This document shows positions 55,207 to 62,926 of a stretch of 64,000 nt of DNA, in pieces. The notes below the pieces were generated by a model. The model made no database searches. It was not told the DNA's origin and was given only the letters and a program-made list of their open reading frames with translations. The DNA comes from Nocardioides sp. InS609-2 (lineage in GTDB: Bacteria; Actinomycetota; Actinomycetes; Propionibacteriales; Nocardioidaceae), in the NCBI RefSeq assembly GCF_023208195.1, contig NZ_CP060034.1, forward strand, positions 124,001 through 188,000, in the 5' to 3' direction. The translations under genes and the position numbers were made by a program. How positions within the stretch are numbered: the stretch's first letter is position 1; each line of letters starts with the position of its first letter.

Positions 55207-56562
55207 TCACGACGCGGCCGACGCGTGCTTGGCGTGGTGGCGCAACAGCGCGTCCAGGGAGTCGATCAGGCGCGTCTTCCGATGCCGGTCCGGCTGACGG
55301 CCGTACTCCTGGCACAGCTGATCAGCGAGTGCGGCCGTGATGCCCCGCCGGTGCGCAGTGAGCACGTCGTCGATCGAGCGACACCCCGCCTTGCGGTAGG
55401 CGTTCAGGTGTGAGGGCCGCAGGCCCGCCTCGTGCAGCGCGATGAGACCGTCGAGATGGCGCTCGGGGATGGCCGCAAGCCCTCTTCGATGGCCGAAGCC
55501 GACCAGCGGAGGCGTCGTGGCGTCGTACTTGGTCCTCGCCCCTGCCTTCCCGGTCGTCAGGGCATCGGCCCAGCGCTCCGTGCTCGTCCAGGTCAGACCG
55601 TGGTCGGCGAGTCTGCGGGCCATGGCCGCCGTGGCGCCGCGCCGAGTGTCTCCTCCGCCGTACATGGGGATCTCGGCGACGCCCCGCGGGCCGAGATCAT
55701 CCTTCTCGGTCCAGCCGTGCTCGACGAGGTAGCGCAGGTCGGCCAGCGTGTAGCGGTCGTTGCCGCCAGTTCGCAGGTGGTGGGTGAGCTCGCCGCCCTC
55801 ATCCGTGCCGTAGTGCCGGTCGCCCAGCGGGCGGAACCAGTCCTCCGGCAGCCCGACCAGGATCTCGTGGCACCGCTCGGGCGGGTGACCTTCGGCCTTG
55901 GCCATCAGGACGGCGGCAGGAGGGATGCCGTCGTGGCGGAACGCGATCGCCTCCGGCAGGGTCAGGCCGGCCCGCAGGTAGGCGTCGAGGTCCGCGGCCC
56001 GGGCGACGCCGGCAGAGGCCAGGTCTTCGTAGGAGGCCGGGGTGATCTCTGCACCGAAGCCGAACGCGTCGATCTCGATGCGGTGGCGGCTGGCCGTGGT
56101 GATGACGCTCCACGCGTAGGACGGTCCGCGGCCGGCGTCGAGGAAGGCGGTGACCACCTCGTGGGACCTCAGGTGCCGGCGTGCATCGCCGGATGGTGCT
56201 CGCCGGTTGTGCCGCTGATGCTCGCTCATCATCGCGTCGTGCTGGTGGGCGGCGTTGCCGATCGCTCGCCATTCGCTGCGGTTGTCGGGATCCTCGAGCC
56301 AGGCCTTGGCGCCGACGAGCACGAACGTCTCGAACTCGGTCGTGTCGATCAGCACGCCGTCGGGGAGGGTGGCCAGCACACCGGCGTGTGACAGCTGCGC
56401 GGTGATGAACGCCGTGTCGGTGATGCCATGCCGGATGAACGGAAGTACTGCGCGGGCGTCTGGGCGTCCGCCGGCGATGGTTGGGTCGACACTGAAGGTG
56501 GCCATCAGCCACTCGACGGCCTCCGGCCCGCTCATCGCAGCCAGGTCAGCGCGCTCGGTCAT
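55207..56562 (-). CDS. uncharacterised 451-residue element protein
   Basis: I do not recognise this protein. It has an internal repeat-like pattern of short helices that each start with a phrase of the kind 'axxA(G)L...ai.fr.dGippa' (DAYLRAGLTLPEAIAFRHDG, HRRGLAAIPERHLDGLIALH, HEAGLRPSHLNAYRKAG). This suggests a helical solenoid. No membrane segment or catalytic motif is seen. ATGA overlap with the next upstream gene places it in the 57145 operon. Confidence 0.6.
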   Translation of the reverse strand: MTERADLAAMSGPEAVEWLMATFSVDPTIAGGRPDARAVLPFIRHGITDTAFITAQLSHAGVLATLPDGVLIDTTEFETFVLVGAKAWLEDPDNRSEWRAIGNAAHQHDAMMSEHQRHNRRAPSGDARRHLRSHEVVTAFLDAGRGPSYAWSVITTASRHRIEIDAFGFGAEITPASYEDLASAGVARAADLDAYLRAGLTLPEAIAFRHDGIPPAAVLMAKAEGHPPERCHEILVGLPEDWFRPLGDRHYGTDEGGELTHHLRTGGNDRYTLADLRYLVEHGWTEKDDLGPRGVAEIPMYGGGDTRRGATAAMARRLADHGLTWTSTERWADALTTGKAGARTKYDATTPPLVGFGHRRGLAAIPERHLDGLIALHEAGLRPSHLNAYRKAGCRSIDDVLTAHRRGITAALADQLCQEYGRQPDRHRKTRLIDSLDALLRHHAKHASAAS

Positions 56563-56741
56563 GATCGGGTTCTCCGGTTCGCGTGCGCCAGAGCCGCGGC
56601 GCGTCTCAGCTCGGCGACGTCGTGTCGGGTCTCGGCCAGCTTCGCGCGGATGCGCGCGCTGCGACGGGCCAAGAGACGGCGGCCGACGAAGCCGCGCACC
56701 GTGCCGGAGCCGCAGTGCTCAAACCACAGCGGCGCCGGCAT
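56559..56741 (-). CDS. very small basic protein
   Basis: A 60-residue Arg/Ala-rich protein (RRLLARRSARIRAKLAETRH), probably one amphipathic helix. It is supported mainly by its start/stop overlaps with both neighbours (TGATG upstream, ATGA downstream). No function can be read; it could be a linker of translational coupling. Confidence 0.4.
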   Translation of the reverse strand: MPAPLWFEHCGSGTVRGFVGRRLLARRSARIRAKLAETRHDVAELRRAAALAHANRRTRS

Positions 56742-57145
56742 CAGCGCACCACCGATTCGGTGATGTCCACACCCGGAAGGTGTGCGGGCTCGAAGGCCAT
56801 GTGCTGCTCGTGCCGCTGCGCCCGGGAGAAGTCATCGGTCAGGGCGAGTCCATGGAGGACCGGGATGACCAGGGCTCCCGCGTAGGCGCCGAGCGCGTCC
56901 TGGGTGAGTTGGCTGCCCAACGCGTCGTCGGCGTGTTCGCGGACGAAGGCCTCGGCAGCTTCGGCGATCGAGGTGCCGTCGGGGACGTCGAGGGGCTCGT
57001 GGTCGCCGACGAAGGTGGCCGTGATCATCCAGAGCGCCAACGCGATCTGGGTACGCGATGGCGATCCGGGCACGTCGAGCAGGTCGCGGAGCTCGATCTC
57101 GTGCGGGTCGTGCTCGTGCCAGAGCCCGCGGGTCAAGGAGGTCAT
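56741..57145 (-). CDS. uncharacterised protein, first gene of the 57145 operon
   Basis: A 134-residue acidic protein, all helix by eye (RTQIALALWMITATFVGDHE, GTSIAEAAEAFVREHADDAL). No family recognised. The ATG at 57145 is chosen because the element's bipartite motif ends exactly 9 nt before it, as for parB and the gene at 61472; the frame is open nine codons further upstream into the motif. Confidence 0.6.
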   Translation of the reverse strand: MTSLTRGLWHEHDPHEIELRDLLDVPGSPSRTQIALALWMITATFVGDHEPLDVPDGTSIAEAAEAFVREHADDALGSQLTQDALGAYAGALVIPVLHGLALTDDFSRAQRHEQHMAFEPAHLPGVDITESVVR

Positions 57146-57154
57146 GCATGGTCC

Positions 57155-57179
57155 GTGTGCGGCCGAAGCCATCTAGCTC
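57155..57179 (-). promoter_or_regulatory. bipartite motif copy 2 (upstream of the gene at 57145)
   Basis: Minus strand: GAGCTAGAT, 7 nt, GCCGCACAC (7/9 and 9/9 to consensus). Exactly 9 nt separate the motif from the ATG. It is back to back with copy 3, with 50 bp between. Confidence 0.62.
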
Positions 57180-57229
57180 ACCGGTGCCCGATCTGTCCTT
57201 CCGGCATTGGTTCTGTCAAAGAACTCGAG

Positions 57230-57254
57230 GAGCGAGAGGCCCGGTCCCGCACAC
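57230..57254 (+). promoter_or_regulatory. bipartite motif copy 3 (upstream of the methyltransferase gene)
   Basis: GAGCGAGAG, 7 nt, CCCGCACAC (8/9 and 8/9). The GTG start follows 42 nt later with its own AGGAG ribosome site, so here a leader would be present. Confidence 0.6.
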
Positions 57255-57296
57255 GTCTGCGACGCCCTCACCTTCCGCAAAGACCCAGGAGCGCCC

Positions 57297-58280
57297 GTGC
57301 TCGACAGCCCAGCCCTCACGTTGGTTTCACCACCATCGCTGCCCACGCCGCAGACCGGCGTTCGAGCTATCGACTTGTTCGCTGGCTGGGGTGGGATGAC
57401 CCTTGGCGCCAAGCAGGCCGGCGTCAATGTCCTCTGGAGCGGAAACCACTGGCCGCTGGCGGTCGAGACGCACGCGCTCAACCATCCCGAGACGCTGCAC
57501 GAGTGCCAGGACCTCCGCCAGGCGGACTGGACCGCCCTGCCCGAGTACGACGTTCTCCTGGCCGCACCGGCTTGTCAGGGTCACTCGCCGGCCTCGCAGG
57601 CCCGCCGCCGGGCGTACCACGACGCGCTGCGCGCGACCGCGTTCTCGGTGATCGACTGCGCCGACGCTACCGAGCCCAAGGCCATCGTGATCGAGAACGT
57701 GCCCGCCTTCGTGCGTTGGCGTCTCTACCCGGAATACCGGGCGATGTTCGAGAAGCTCGGGTACGTCCTCGAAGAGCGGTTCGTCACGGCGTCGAGGCAT
57801 GGCGTGGCACAGCGTCGTCGTCGATTTTTCCTGCTCGCCACCCGTCCCGGCGTGAAGGTCCGGCCCCTGACCGAGAACCCTGTCGAGCCGGCGTTCGGTC
57901 CGCTGCTCATGCCGGCACCCGAGGAGGCATGGACGCCCGTGCACACAGCCCCTTCGTCGGTCCAGATGCGGATCGAGCGTTCGCGAGCTCGACACGGCGA
58001 CCGGTTCCTCACCCAGCACACCACCGACCACCACGGCGTCCCGCTCCACGAACCGATCCGCACCATCACCACCGGTGCCGCGCACTGGAACCTTGTCGAC
58101 GGCGACCGCTACCGCCAGCTCAGCGGCCGCGAGCTCGCACGTGGCATGGGTTTCCCGGACTCCTTCGGGTGGCCGGAGACCGCCACCATCGCCCAGGTCA
58201 CCCGCGGGCTCGGCAACGCCGTCTGCCCGCCGGTCGCCAAGGCGGTCGTCGGTGTGACCGCGGAAGCGATCGCGGCGTGA
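57297..58280 (+). CDS. DNA (cytosine-5) methyltransferase, orphan
   Basis: A 327-residue C5 methyltransferase. Motif I is AIDLFAGWGGMTLGAKQAG near residue 24. Motif IV with the catalytic Cys is LLAAPACQGHSPASQ near 86 (PACQ instead of PPCQ). Motif VI is AIVIENVPAFVRW near 125, motif VIII HGVAQRRRRFFLL near 168, and motif X GLGNAVCPPVAKAVV is at the end. The target-recognition region is short. No restriction enzyme gene is beside it. The start is GTG at 57297 with AGGAG upstream; the frame continues 30 codons further upstream across the bipartite motif. Confidence 0.9.
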   Translation: MLDSPALTLVSPPSLPTPQTGVRAIDLFAGWGGMTLGAKQAGVNVLWSGNHWPLAVETHALNHPETLHECQDLRQADWTALPEYDVLLAAPACQGHSPASQARRRAYHDALRATAFSVIDCADATEPKAIVIENVPAFVRWRLYPEYRAMFEKLGYVLEERFVTASRHGVAQRRRRFFLLATRPGVKVRPLTENPVEPAFGPLLMPAPEEAWTPVHTAPSSVQMRIERSRARHGDRFLTQHTTDHHGVPLHEPIRTITTGAAHWNLVDGDRYRQLSGRELARGMGFPDSFGWPETATIAQVTRGLGNAVCPPVAKAVVGVTAEAIAA

Positions 58281-58299
58281 GCAACGAGGTGTCAGTGAG

Positions 58300-58324
58300 G
58301 AGCGAGACCCTCGCAGCCGCACAC
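58300..58324 (+). promoter_or_regulatory. bipartite motif copy 4 (upstream of the gene at 58363)
   Basis: GAGCGAGAC, 7 nt, GCCGCACAC, the perfect consensus. The ATG is 38 nt downstream with an AGAAGGAG ribosome site, so this copy would drive a transcript with a leader. Confidence 0.62.
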
Positions 58325-58362
58325 GGACCGGTGGCCGCCACGTCGCCCGCCCAGAAGGAGTC

Positions 58363-58617
58363 ATGTCGATGCGACAAGGACTGAGCGACGACGGCACGAC
58401 CTACCGCATCGAGTACCAGATCCAGCGCCAAGGCCCGGGCGACGACGACTTCGTCGAGATCGGCTTCGGGTCGTCGGGCGAGTCCCGCGACCTGGAGGGC
58501 GCCGTGTTTGCCATCGAGTCGTACGTCAGCAACGGCCAGTGGGAGACCGAGCCCGGCCAACCCGACCCCGACGAGGTGAGGGCCGCGATCCAGCGTGGCC
58601 GAGAGGAGCGAGGGTGA
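58363..58617 (+). CDS. small uncharacterised protein
   Basis: An 84-residue acidic protein (TTYRIEYQIQRQGPGDDDFV, GAVFAIESYVSNGQWETEPG), a likely alpha/beta sandwich of unknown role. AGAAGGAG lies 4-11 nt before the ATG. Its stop overlaps the next GTG by 4 bases, beginning a three-gene coupled run to 60004. Confidence 0.62.
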   Translation: MSMRQGLSDDGTTYRIEYQIQRQGPGDDDFVEIGFGSSGESRDLEGAVFAIESYVSNGQWETEPGQPDPDEVRAAIQRGREERG

Positions 58618-59174
58618 ACAGCCCGCGCCCCGTCACCGAGCCGGACCGCTACGGCTACCAGCCCGTCCACGACGAGACCCAGCCGTGCCTGGGCTGCGGC
58701 AAGACCGTCACTTTCAGCGAGGACACCGGCTCGTGGTGGATTCCCTACGAGCGAGGCAACCCACCGGTCGGCACGTTCGACTGCCCCGGCGGCGGCGGTG
58801 TCGCCGGCCGGCACGCGGGCTCGGTCCCCCGGTTCGACCGCAACGCCGTGCTCCGGGATCAGCAGCTGCGGGTGATCGGCGAGCTCGTCGGCTACATGGA
58901 CCTTCACGTCGGCAAGTACCAGATCAAGCAGCTGACGACGGAGCAGAAGGAGCTGTGGGCCGACATGGTCGACGCCACCGAGTGGCTCCAGGCCCGCGAA
59001 GACCCGTCGTCCGCCTACCCCGACGGCATCCCCCGCCGCACACCGCGCTGGTGGCGCGACGACTACGACGGCCCGACCGGCCCCGATGACCCGCGCTGGC
59101 ACTACACCGACCGCCGCGAGCCCGACCCGTTCCGCTACATCCACCGCATGACCACCACCGAGGACACCCCATGA
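58614..59174 (+). CDS. uncharacterised protein with a Cys pair
   Basis: A 186-residue protein. The N-terminal part has TQPCLGCGKTVTFSEDTGSW near residue 26, a half zinc-ribbon without a visible second pair. Then WIPYERGNPPVGTFDCPGGG, a helix LRDQQLRVIGELVGYMDLHV, and a Trp/Arg/Asp-rich C-terminus. No family recognised. GTGA and ATGA overlaps join it to both neighbours. Confidence 0.6.
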   Translation: MNSPRPVTEPDRYGYQPVHDETQPCLGCGKTVTFSEDTGSWWIPYERGNPPVGTFDCPGGGGVAGRHAGSVPRFDRNAVLRDQQLRVIGELVGYMDLHVGKYQIKQLTTEQKELWADMVDATEWLQAREDPSSAYPDGIPRRTPRWWRDDYDGPTGPDDPRWHYTDRREPDPFRYIHRMTTTEDTP

Positions 59175-60004
59175 CCGACACCATCGAACTCGTCGACGGC
59201 GACGGCTACCCGACCGACGAGGCCACCGACCTGATCCGCAGCTGGACCGGAAGCCCACGGGTCCTGGTCGACGACCTCCTGGGCCCCATCTTCGAGGGCT
59301 ACGGCAGCCTGACCGTCACCCGCGTGACCGACGACTACGACCAACCCGCGCGTCGCGTCCGCCTGGCCACCGGCGGATGGTCCGGCTGCGAGGACGCCAT
59401 CGGCGACCTGAAGCGGACGTGGTTCTGGTTCGGCTGGTGGGAGTCCTCGCGGCGCGGAGGCGCCTACGAGTTCGTGGTCCCCGAGAAGTCCTGGGACGAG
59501 CCGATGATGGCGTTCCCGCAGACCTCAGGCGGCCCGCTCGACGACACCGCGGCGGTCGCTGAGTTCATGCACGCCTTCGGCCAGGAGGTGCGGTCCACCC
59601 CGACCACCGACATCACTCCCGACGAGCGTGCCCTGCGCGCCCGTCTGGTGCTGGAGGAGGCGCTGGAGTTCGTCGAGGCGATGGGCTGCGACGCGACGGT
59701 CGACGACGTGGACGTGACCAAGGACTCCGTCACGGTCGAGATCAACCGGGACGTCGAGACCGACCTGGTCGAGGCCACCGACGCGCTCGCAGACCTGAAC
59801 GTCGTGGGGAAGGGCTCGGCGCTCACCTTGGGCATTCCCGTCGACGATGCGTTCCGGATCGTGCACCGTACGAACATGGCCAAGCTCGGTCCCGACGGCG
59901 AGCCCATCCGCCGCGACGACGGAAAGGTCCAGAAGCCGGAAGGATGGCAGCCCCCGACTCAGGCGCTGAGGGATCTCCTCCTCGAGCGCGGCTGGGCCGG
60001 CTGA
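59171..60004 (+). CDS. protein with C-terminal MazG/PRA-PH-like nucleotide pyrophosphohydrolase domain
   Basis: A 277-residue protein. The first 120 residues are unassigned (RVRLATGGWSGCEDAIGDLK, TWFWFGWWESSRRGGAYEFV). From residue 125 it reads VAEFMHAFGQEV, then LRARLVLEEALEFVEAM, DLVEATDALADLNVVGKGSA, and FRIVHRTNMAKLGPDGEP. This is the all-alpha NTP-pyrophosphatase pattern with the ExxE and DxxD metal residues, as in phage and HisE-related proteins. It probably hydrolyses (d)NTPs or a modified nucleotide. It follows a DNA methyltransferase module. Confidence 0.78.
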   Translation: MTDTIELVDGDGYPTDEATDLIRSWTGSPRVLVDDLLGPIFEGYGSLTVTRVTDDYDQPARRVRLATGGWSGCEDAIGDLKRTWFWFGWWESSRRGGAYEFVVPEKSWDEPMMAFPQTSGGPLDDTAAVAEFMHAFGQEVRSTPTTDITPDERALRARLVLEEALEFVEAMGCDATVDDVDVTKDSVTVEINRDVETDLVEATDALADLNVVGKGSALTLGIPVDDAFRIVHRTNMAKLGPDGEPIRRDDGKVQKPEGWQPPTQALRDLLLERGWAG

Positions 60005-60017
60005 CCAACGCGCTGGG

Positions 60018-60042
60018 GAGCGAGACGGTCTCTGCCGCACAC
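60018..60042 (+). promoter_or_regulatory. bipartite motif copy 5 (upstream of parB-like gene)
   Basis: GAGCGAGAC, 7 nt, GCCGCACAC, perfect consensus. The ATG of the ParB-like gene begins after exactly 9 nt, leaving little room for a ribosome site beyond TGGGG. Confidence 0.65.
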
Positions 60043-60051
60043 CTCTGGGGT

Positions 60052-61071
60052 ATGAGCACTCCCATGCTGAGCGTTGCCGCGACCAGCGGCGTTGCGCGCC
60101 CTCGCCGCCACGAGGACCAGAAGGCGGCCAAGAGCACCTCGAAGGTGCCCCGGCAGTCGATCAGGCACGTCCCGGTCGAGCAACTGGTGAACCACCCCGC
60201 GAACGTCCGCGACGACCTGGGCGACCTCACTGAGATGGCCCAGAGCATCCGCGAGCACGGGATCCTCCAGCCGCTCACCGCCACCGAGCTCCCCGGGACC
60301 GGGCAGCTCATCCTGCTCGCCGGGCACCGCCGCCTCGCCGCGTCCCTCCTGGCCGGCATGAAGACCGTGCCCGTCATCATCCGGCACGAAGTGACCGAGC
60401 TCAGCGACCACATCGTGCTCATGTTGGTCGAGAACACCCAGCGACTGAACCTGAACCCGATGGAGCGCGCCGAGGCCTACGGCGCCCTGCTCCACTCGGG
60501 CCTCAGCAGCGCCGAGATCGCGCGCCGCACCGGGACCAAGCAGGCGACGGTCTCCACCTACCTAAACCTGCTCATGCTCGACGAAGAAGAGCGCGAGGAG
60601 GTCCGCCGGGGTGTCCGACCGGTGACCAGCTCCATCCAGAAGATCCGGGCTCAGAAGCAGGCGGAGCGCACCGTCGCCGAGAAGCGGCCCGTGGGGCGGC
60701 CCAAGGGCGCCAAGACGAAGCCGTGGTTCGGCGACACGCACCCGCTGGCCAGCCAGGCCCGCGCCCTGTGCGGTCACCGCGGCAGTCCCAAGGTGGGTGC
60801 TGTCGCGTGCGGCCCGTGCTGGGAGCAGGCGATCCGTGACGACATAGGCAAGACGGCCATCGCAGCGCCGCCGGTGCGCGCGGTGGCCGACGACAGCGCC
60901 GTCGAGCGCATCCTCGGAGGCGACTGGAAGGCGAAGTGCAGTCCCTCGGACAAGGCCGAGGTGTGTCGTCGCTGGCACGCGGCCGGCAAGTCGCTGAACA
61001 AGCTGGCCGCGCTAACCGGGTGGAGGCCCAGCCGCTACTACGTCGCCCTCGAGAGCGCGTCCGTCGCGTGA
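60052..61071 (+). CDS. ParB/RepB/Spo0J-family protein
   Basis: A 339-residue protein. The ParB N-terminal domain has VEQLVNHPANVRDDLGDLTE (residue 42 on), HGILQPLTATELPGTGQL and LLAGHRRLAASLLAGMKTVP near 100, the GxxR-type arginine box. A helix-turn-helix follows (LSSAEIARRTGTKQATVSTY near 165). The C-terminal 150 residues contain a Lys/Arg-rich linker, CGHRGSPKVGAVACGPC and a second HTH-like end (LNKLAALTGWRPSRYYVALE). It may stabilise or regulate the element; no partner ParA lies on the element so far. Confidence 0.85.
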   Translation: MSTPMLSVAATSGVARPRRHEDQKAAKSTSKVPRQSIRHVPVEQLVNHPANVRDDLGDLTEMAQSIREHGILQPLTATELPGTGQLILLAGHRRLAASLLAGMKTVPVIIRHEVTELSDHIVLMLVENTQRLNLNPMERAEAYGALLHSGLSSAEIARRTGTKQATVSTYLNLLMLDEEEREEVRRGVRPVTSSIQKIRAQKQAERTVAEKRPVGRPKGAKTKPWFGDTHPLASQARALCGHRGSPKVGAVACGPCWEQAIRDDIGKTAIAAPPVRAVADDSAVERILGGDWKAKCSPSDKAEVCRRWHAAGKSLNKLAALTGWRPSRYYVALESASVA

Positions 61072-61385
61072 CCGCCACCGAGGCCACTGCCGAGATTGTG
61101 GCGGCCATCGACCCGACCCCCGAGCAGGCGGCGTACGCCGCCGACCAGTTGCGCGAGATCCTCACGCTCCTGGGTCCCGGCCGCGTCTCCTTCTACCGCG
61201 ACTGCACCTCGATCTGGCACGACGCCGGCTCTCGCAACGAGATCCGTGCGCGCATCGCCCGCCTTGACGAGATCGCCGGACGGCGCCTGCCGCTGATCGA
61301 CGACCAGGAGGCGCAGGAGTGGAAGCACTGCGGCCGCGGACCGTGCTCGGACCGCGCCGGCCACGACGGGGACTGCGACCGATGA
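61068..61385 (+). CDS. small uncharacterised protein
   Basis: A 105-residue protein with a helical first half (TPEQAAYAADQLREILTLLG, NEIRARIARLDEIAGRR) and a Cys/His-containing tail (KHCGRGPCSDRAGHDGDC). The start GTG overlaps the ParB-like stop by 4 bases. No family recognised. Confidence 0.58.
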   Translation: MTATEATAEIVAAIDPTPEQAAYAADQLREILTLLGPGRVSFYRDCTSIWHDAGSRNEIRARIARLDEIAGRRLPLIDDQEAQEWKHCGRGPCSDRAGHDGDCDR

Positions 61386-61437
61386 AGAGCGATCAGGCGC
61401 CACGCTCGGCCTCGAGCGAGCAGGCTGGGCCGCTGAT

Positions 61438-61462
61438 GACTGACACGGTCGGCGCCGCACAC
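61438..61462 (+). promoter_or_regulatory. bipartite motif copy 6 (upstream of the gene at 61472)
   Basis: GACTGACAC, 7 nt, GCCGCACAC (6/9 and 9/9). It shares GGTC after the first half with copy 5. The ATG at 61472 follows after exactly 9 nt. Confidence 0.55.
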
Positions 61463-61471
61463 GTCAAGGGC

Positions 61472-61984
61472 ATGACCGCGACCACCACCGATCCCGCTCC
61501 GCTGACCGTCGACGACCTCCAGGAGGACGACGTCCTGCGCTGGATCCCCGAGAGCCGCCACACCTACGAGGGCGCAGCCGTCGTGCACGGTCGCGAGGAC
61601 GGCTCGCTGTACGCCGTGGACACCTTCTGGGGCAGCGGCAACGGCAACCACGTCCTGACGCCGGCCGAGATCGCCACCGCGACCGTCGAGTGGAACATCA
61701 ACGACTTCCGACCCGCAGACGCACGCGTCGAGACGTGGAGCGACTTCGCGCCAGAGGACCGCCGCCACCTCCCTTCCCAGCACGGCCTCCAGGCCACCTA
61801 CTGGATCCGGCCGGGCGCACAGCCCGACCACGGCACCATGGTCGCCAAGGCCGAGGATCGGTTCCGCGACGCCCAGAGCAAGCTGACCTCCGCCCAAGCG
61901 GCCGTCGACTGGGCCCGCAAGGACCTCGATCGACTGAGGGCAGATGGGCGCAAGGGTGACCAGCCGAGGGAGGACACGTGCTGA
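61472..61984 (+). CDS. uncharacterised protein
   Basis: A 170-residue acidic protein (LTVDDLQEDDVLRWIPESRH, YAVDTFWGSGNGNHVLTPAE) with a C-terminal coiled segment (AEDRFRDAQSKLTSAQAAVD). No family recognised. The start is set at ATG 61472 because of the 9-nt spacing to motif copy 6. An ATG at 61382 in the same frame, overlapping the stop of the gene before, is a serious alternative and would put the motif inside the coding region. Confidence 0.6.
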   Translation: MTATTTDPAPLTVDDLQEDDVLRWIPESRHTYEGAAVVHGREDGSLYAVDTFWGSGNGNHVLTPAEIATATVEWNINDFRPADARVETWSDFAPEDRRHLPSQHGLQATYWIRPGAQPDHGTMVAKAEDRFRDAQSKLTSAQAAVDWARKDLDRLRADGRKGDQPREDTC

Positions 61985-62745
61985 TCGGGCCGCCTTCAGG
62001 GTCGTTCATGACCGCCCGAGAGTGGTCGAGAAGCGTTCAGCGAGCCCTCGTCCAAGGGCAGGGGGCGCCTGGCGATCCCGCGATCCGCGAGGACGCCCCG
62101 TACGCAACGATCCTGTGGACGCCCGAAGGCGGCCTGCTAGGAGTCCTCGCCGTGGACCCTGGCTTCACCAAGAGGGAAGGCCAACGAGAAGTGAACCGCG
62201 CCCGCAACGCGGGTCGTTTCGGTGCAGAAACAATAATGTTGAGCGGCACGCGTATGACGGTGCGCATCTTCAATGCTCTGACTCTTGGGATGTTCACGGG
62301 CATTTCAGGCGCTCTGATCACCGAGTCTGTACACGGTCTAGGAGTGGGCTTCGCGGCATCCGCTGTCGCCCTGTGGCGGACGAAGCCGCGAGATGAGGCT
62401 ATTCGGTTCCTCGCCGATGTCGACGTCGTTGAGATCCGCCGTCTGCTAGATGTCGCGACGTGGGTGGGAATCGCCGACCAGGCCGCACACGCGGTCCGCG
62501 ACATCCTCTGGAACGCACAAGACGATGGAGCAGCCCTCGGCACGAACCTCGGCTCACTGGCAGACGCGGTCGCTAGATACACCCGAGCAGTCAACCGACG
62601 CGACAGCCTGTTCGGACTGGCGTCGTCGCCTGTAGCGCCCGACGAGTCCGCACCACAATGCCCCGATCACCTCGACCTCATCGACTGGCTCATCAGCGAA
62701 GGGCACGTCATCGAGTCTCTGTGCCACGAGAAGGAGACCCAGTGA
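61978..62745 (+). CDS. uncharacterised protein with a hydrophobic central segment
   Basis: A 255-residue protein with GTG start overlapping the gene before; ATG 62008 is an alternative start. The N-terminal third reads YATILWTPEGGLLGVLAVDP and GFTKREGQREVNRARNAGRF. One or two membrane helices follow (IFNALTLGMFTGISGALITE, GVGFAASAVALW), then a helical soluble part. Its codon use is less GC-biased than its neighbours (AATAATGTTG near 62231), hinting at a different origin. Function unknown. Confidence 0.6.
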   Translation: MLIGPPSGSFMTAREWSRSVQRALVQGQGAPGDPAIREDAPYATILWTPEGGLLGVLAVDPGFTKREGQREVNRARNAGRFGAETIMLSGTRMTVRIFNALTLGMFTGISGALITESVHGLGVGFAASAVALWRTKPRDEAIRFLADVDVVEIRRLLDVATWVGIADQAAHAVRDILWNAQDDGAALGTNLGSLADAVARYTRAVNRRDSLFGLASSPVAPDESAPQCPDHLDLIDWLISEGHVIESLCHEKETQ

Positions 62746-62800
62746 CCGCTCGCGGCGACAACACCGGCCACCCCTGAGTCCAGCCCATTGTGGTGCGTCC

Positions 62801-62926
62801 CGGGACGTCAAGATCGAGAAGAGGGACGTGAAGCGCGTGGCGTACGTCGGTGACGTCTGGTGTTTGCGAACGCCCGACGAGGTGTTCATGGTCCGCCGCA
62901 ACGGCAAGGCGATGTGGTCCGGCAAC
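62801..62926 (+). other. intein C-terminal fragment (blocks F and G) without its N-terminal part
   Basis: In one frame the sequence reads RDVKIEKRDVKRVAYVGDVW, then CLRTPDEVFMVRRNGKAM and WSGN followed by Cys. This is the C-terminal end of an intein: block F (YVGDVWCLRTPDEVFMV) and block G (NGKAMWSGN) with terminal Asn and Cys as first C-extein residue. Upstream there is no intein body: an in-frame start appears only at 62828, and a gene ends at 62745. Confidence 0.7.

Noticed and set aside
56780..56788. CCCGCACAC half-site (minus strand) upstream of the gene at 56741
   Set aside because: First half matches 4 of 9 only and it lies within an upstream gene of the same operon.
59035..59043. GCCGCACAC inside the gene at 58614
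   Set aside because: The position 16 bp upstream has no GAGCGAGAC-like half, and the site is in the middle of a coding region.
62482..62490. GCCGCACAC inside the gene at 61978
   Set aside because: No first half at the right distance; it simply codes for Ala-Ala-His-Ala in a helix.
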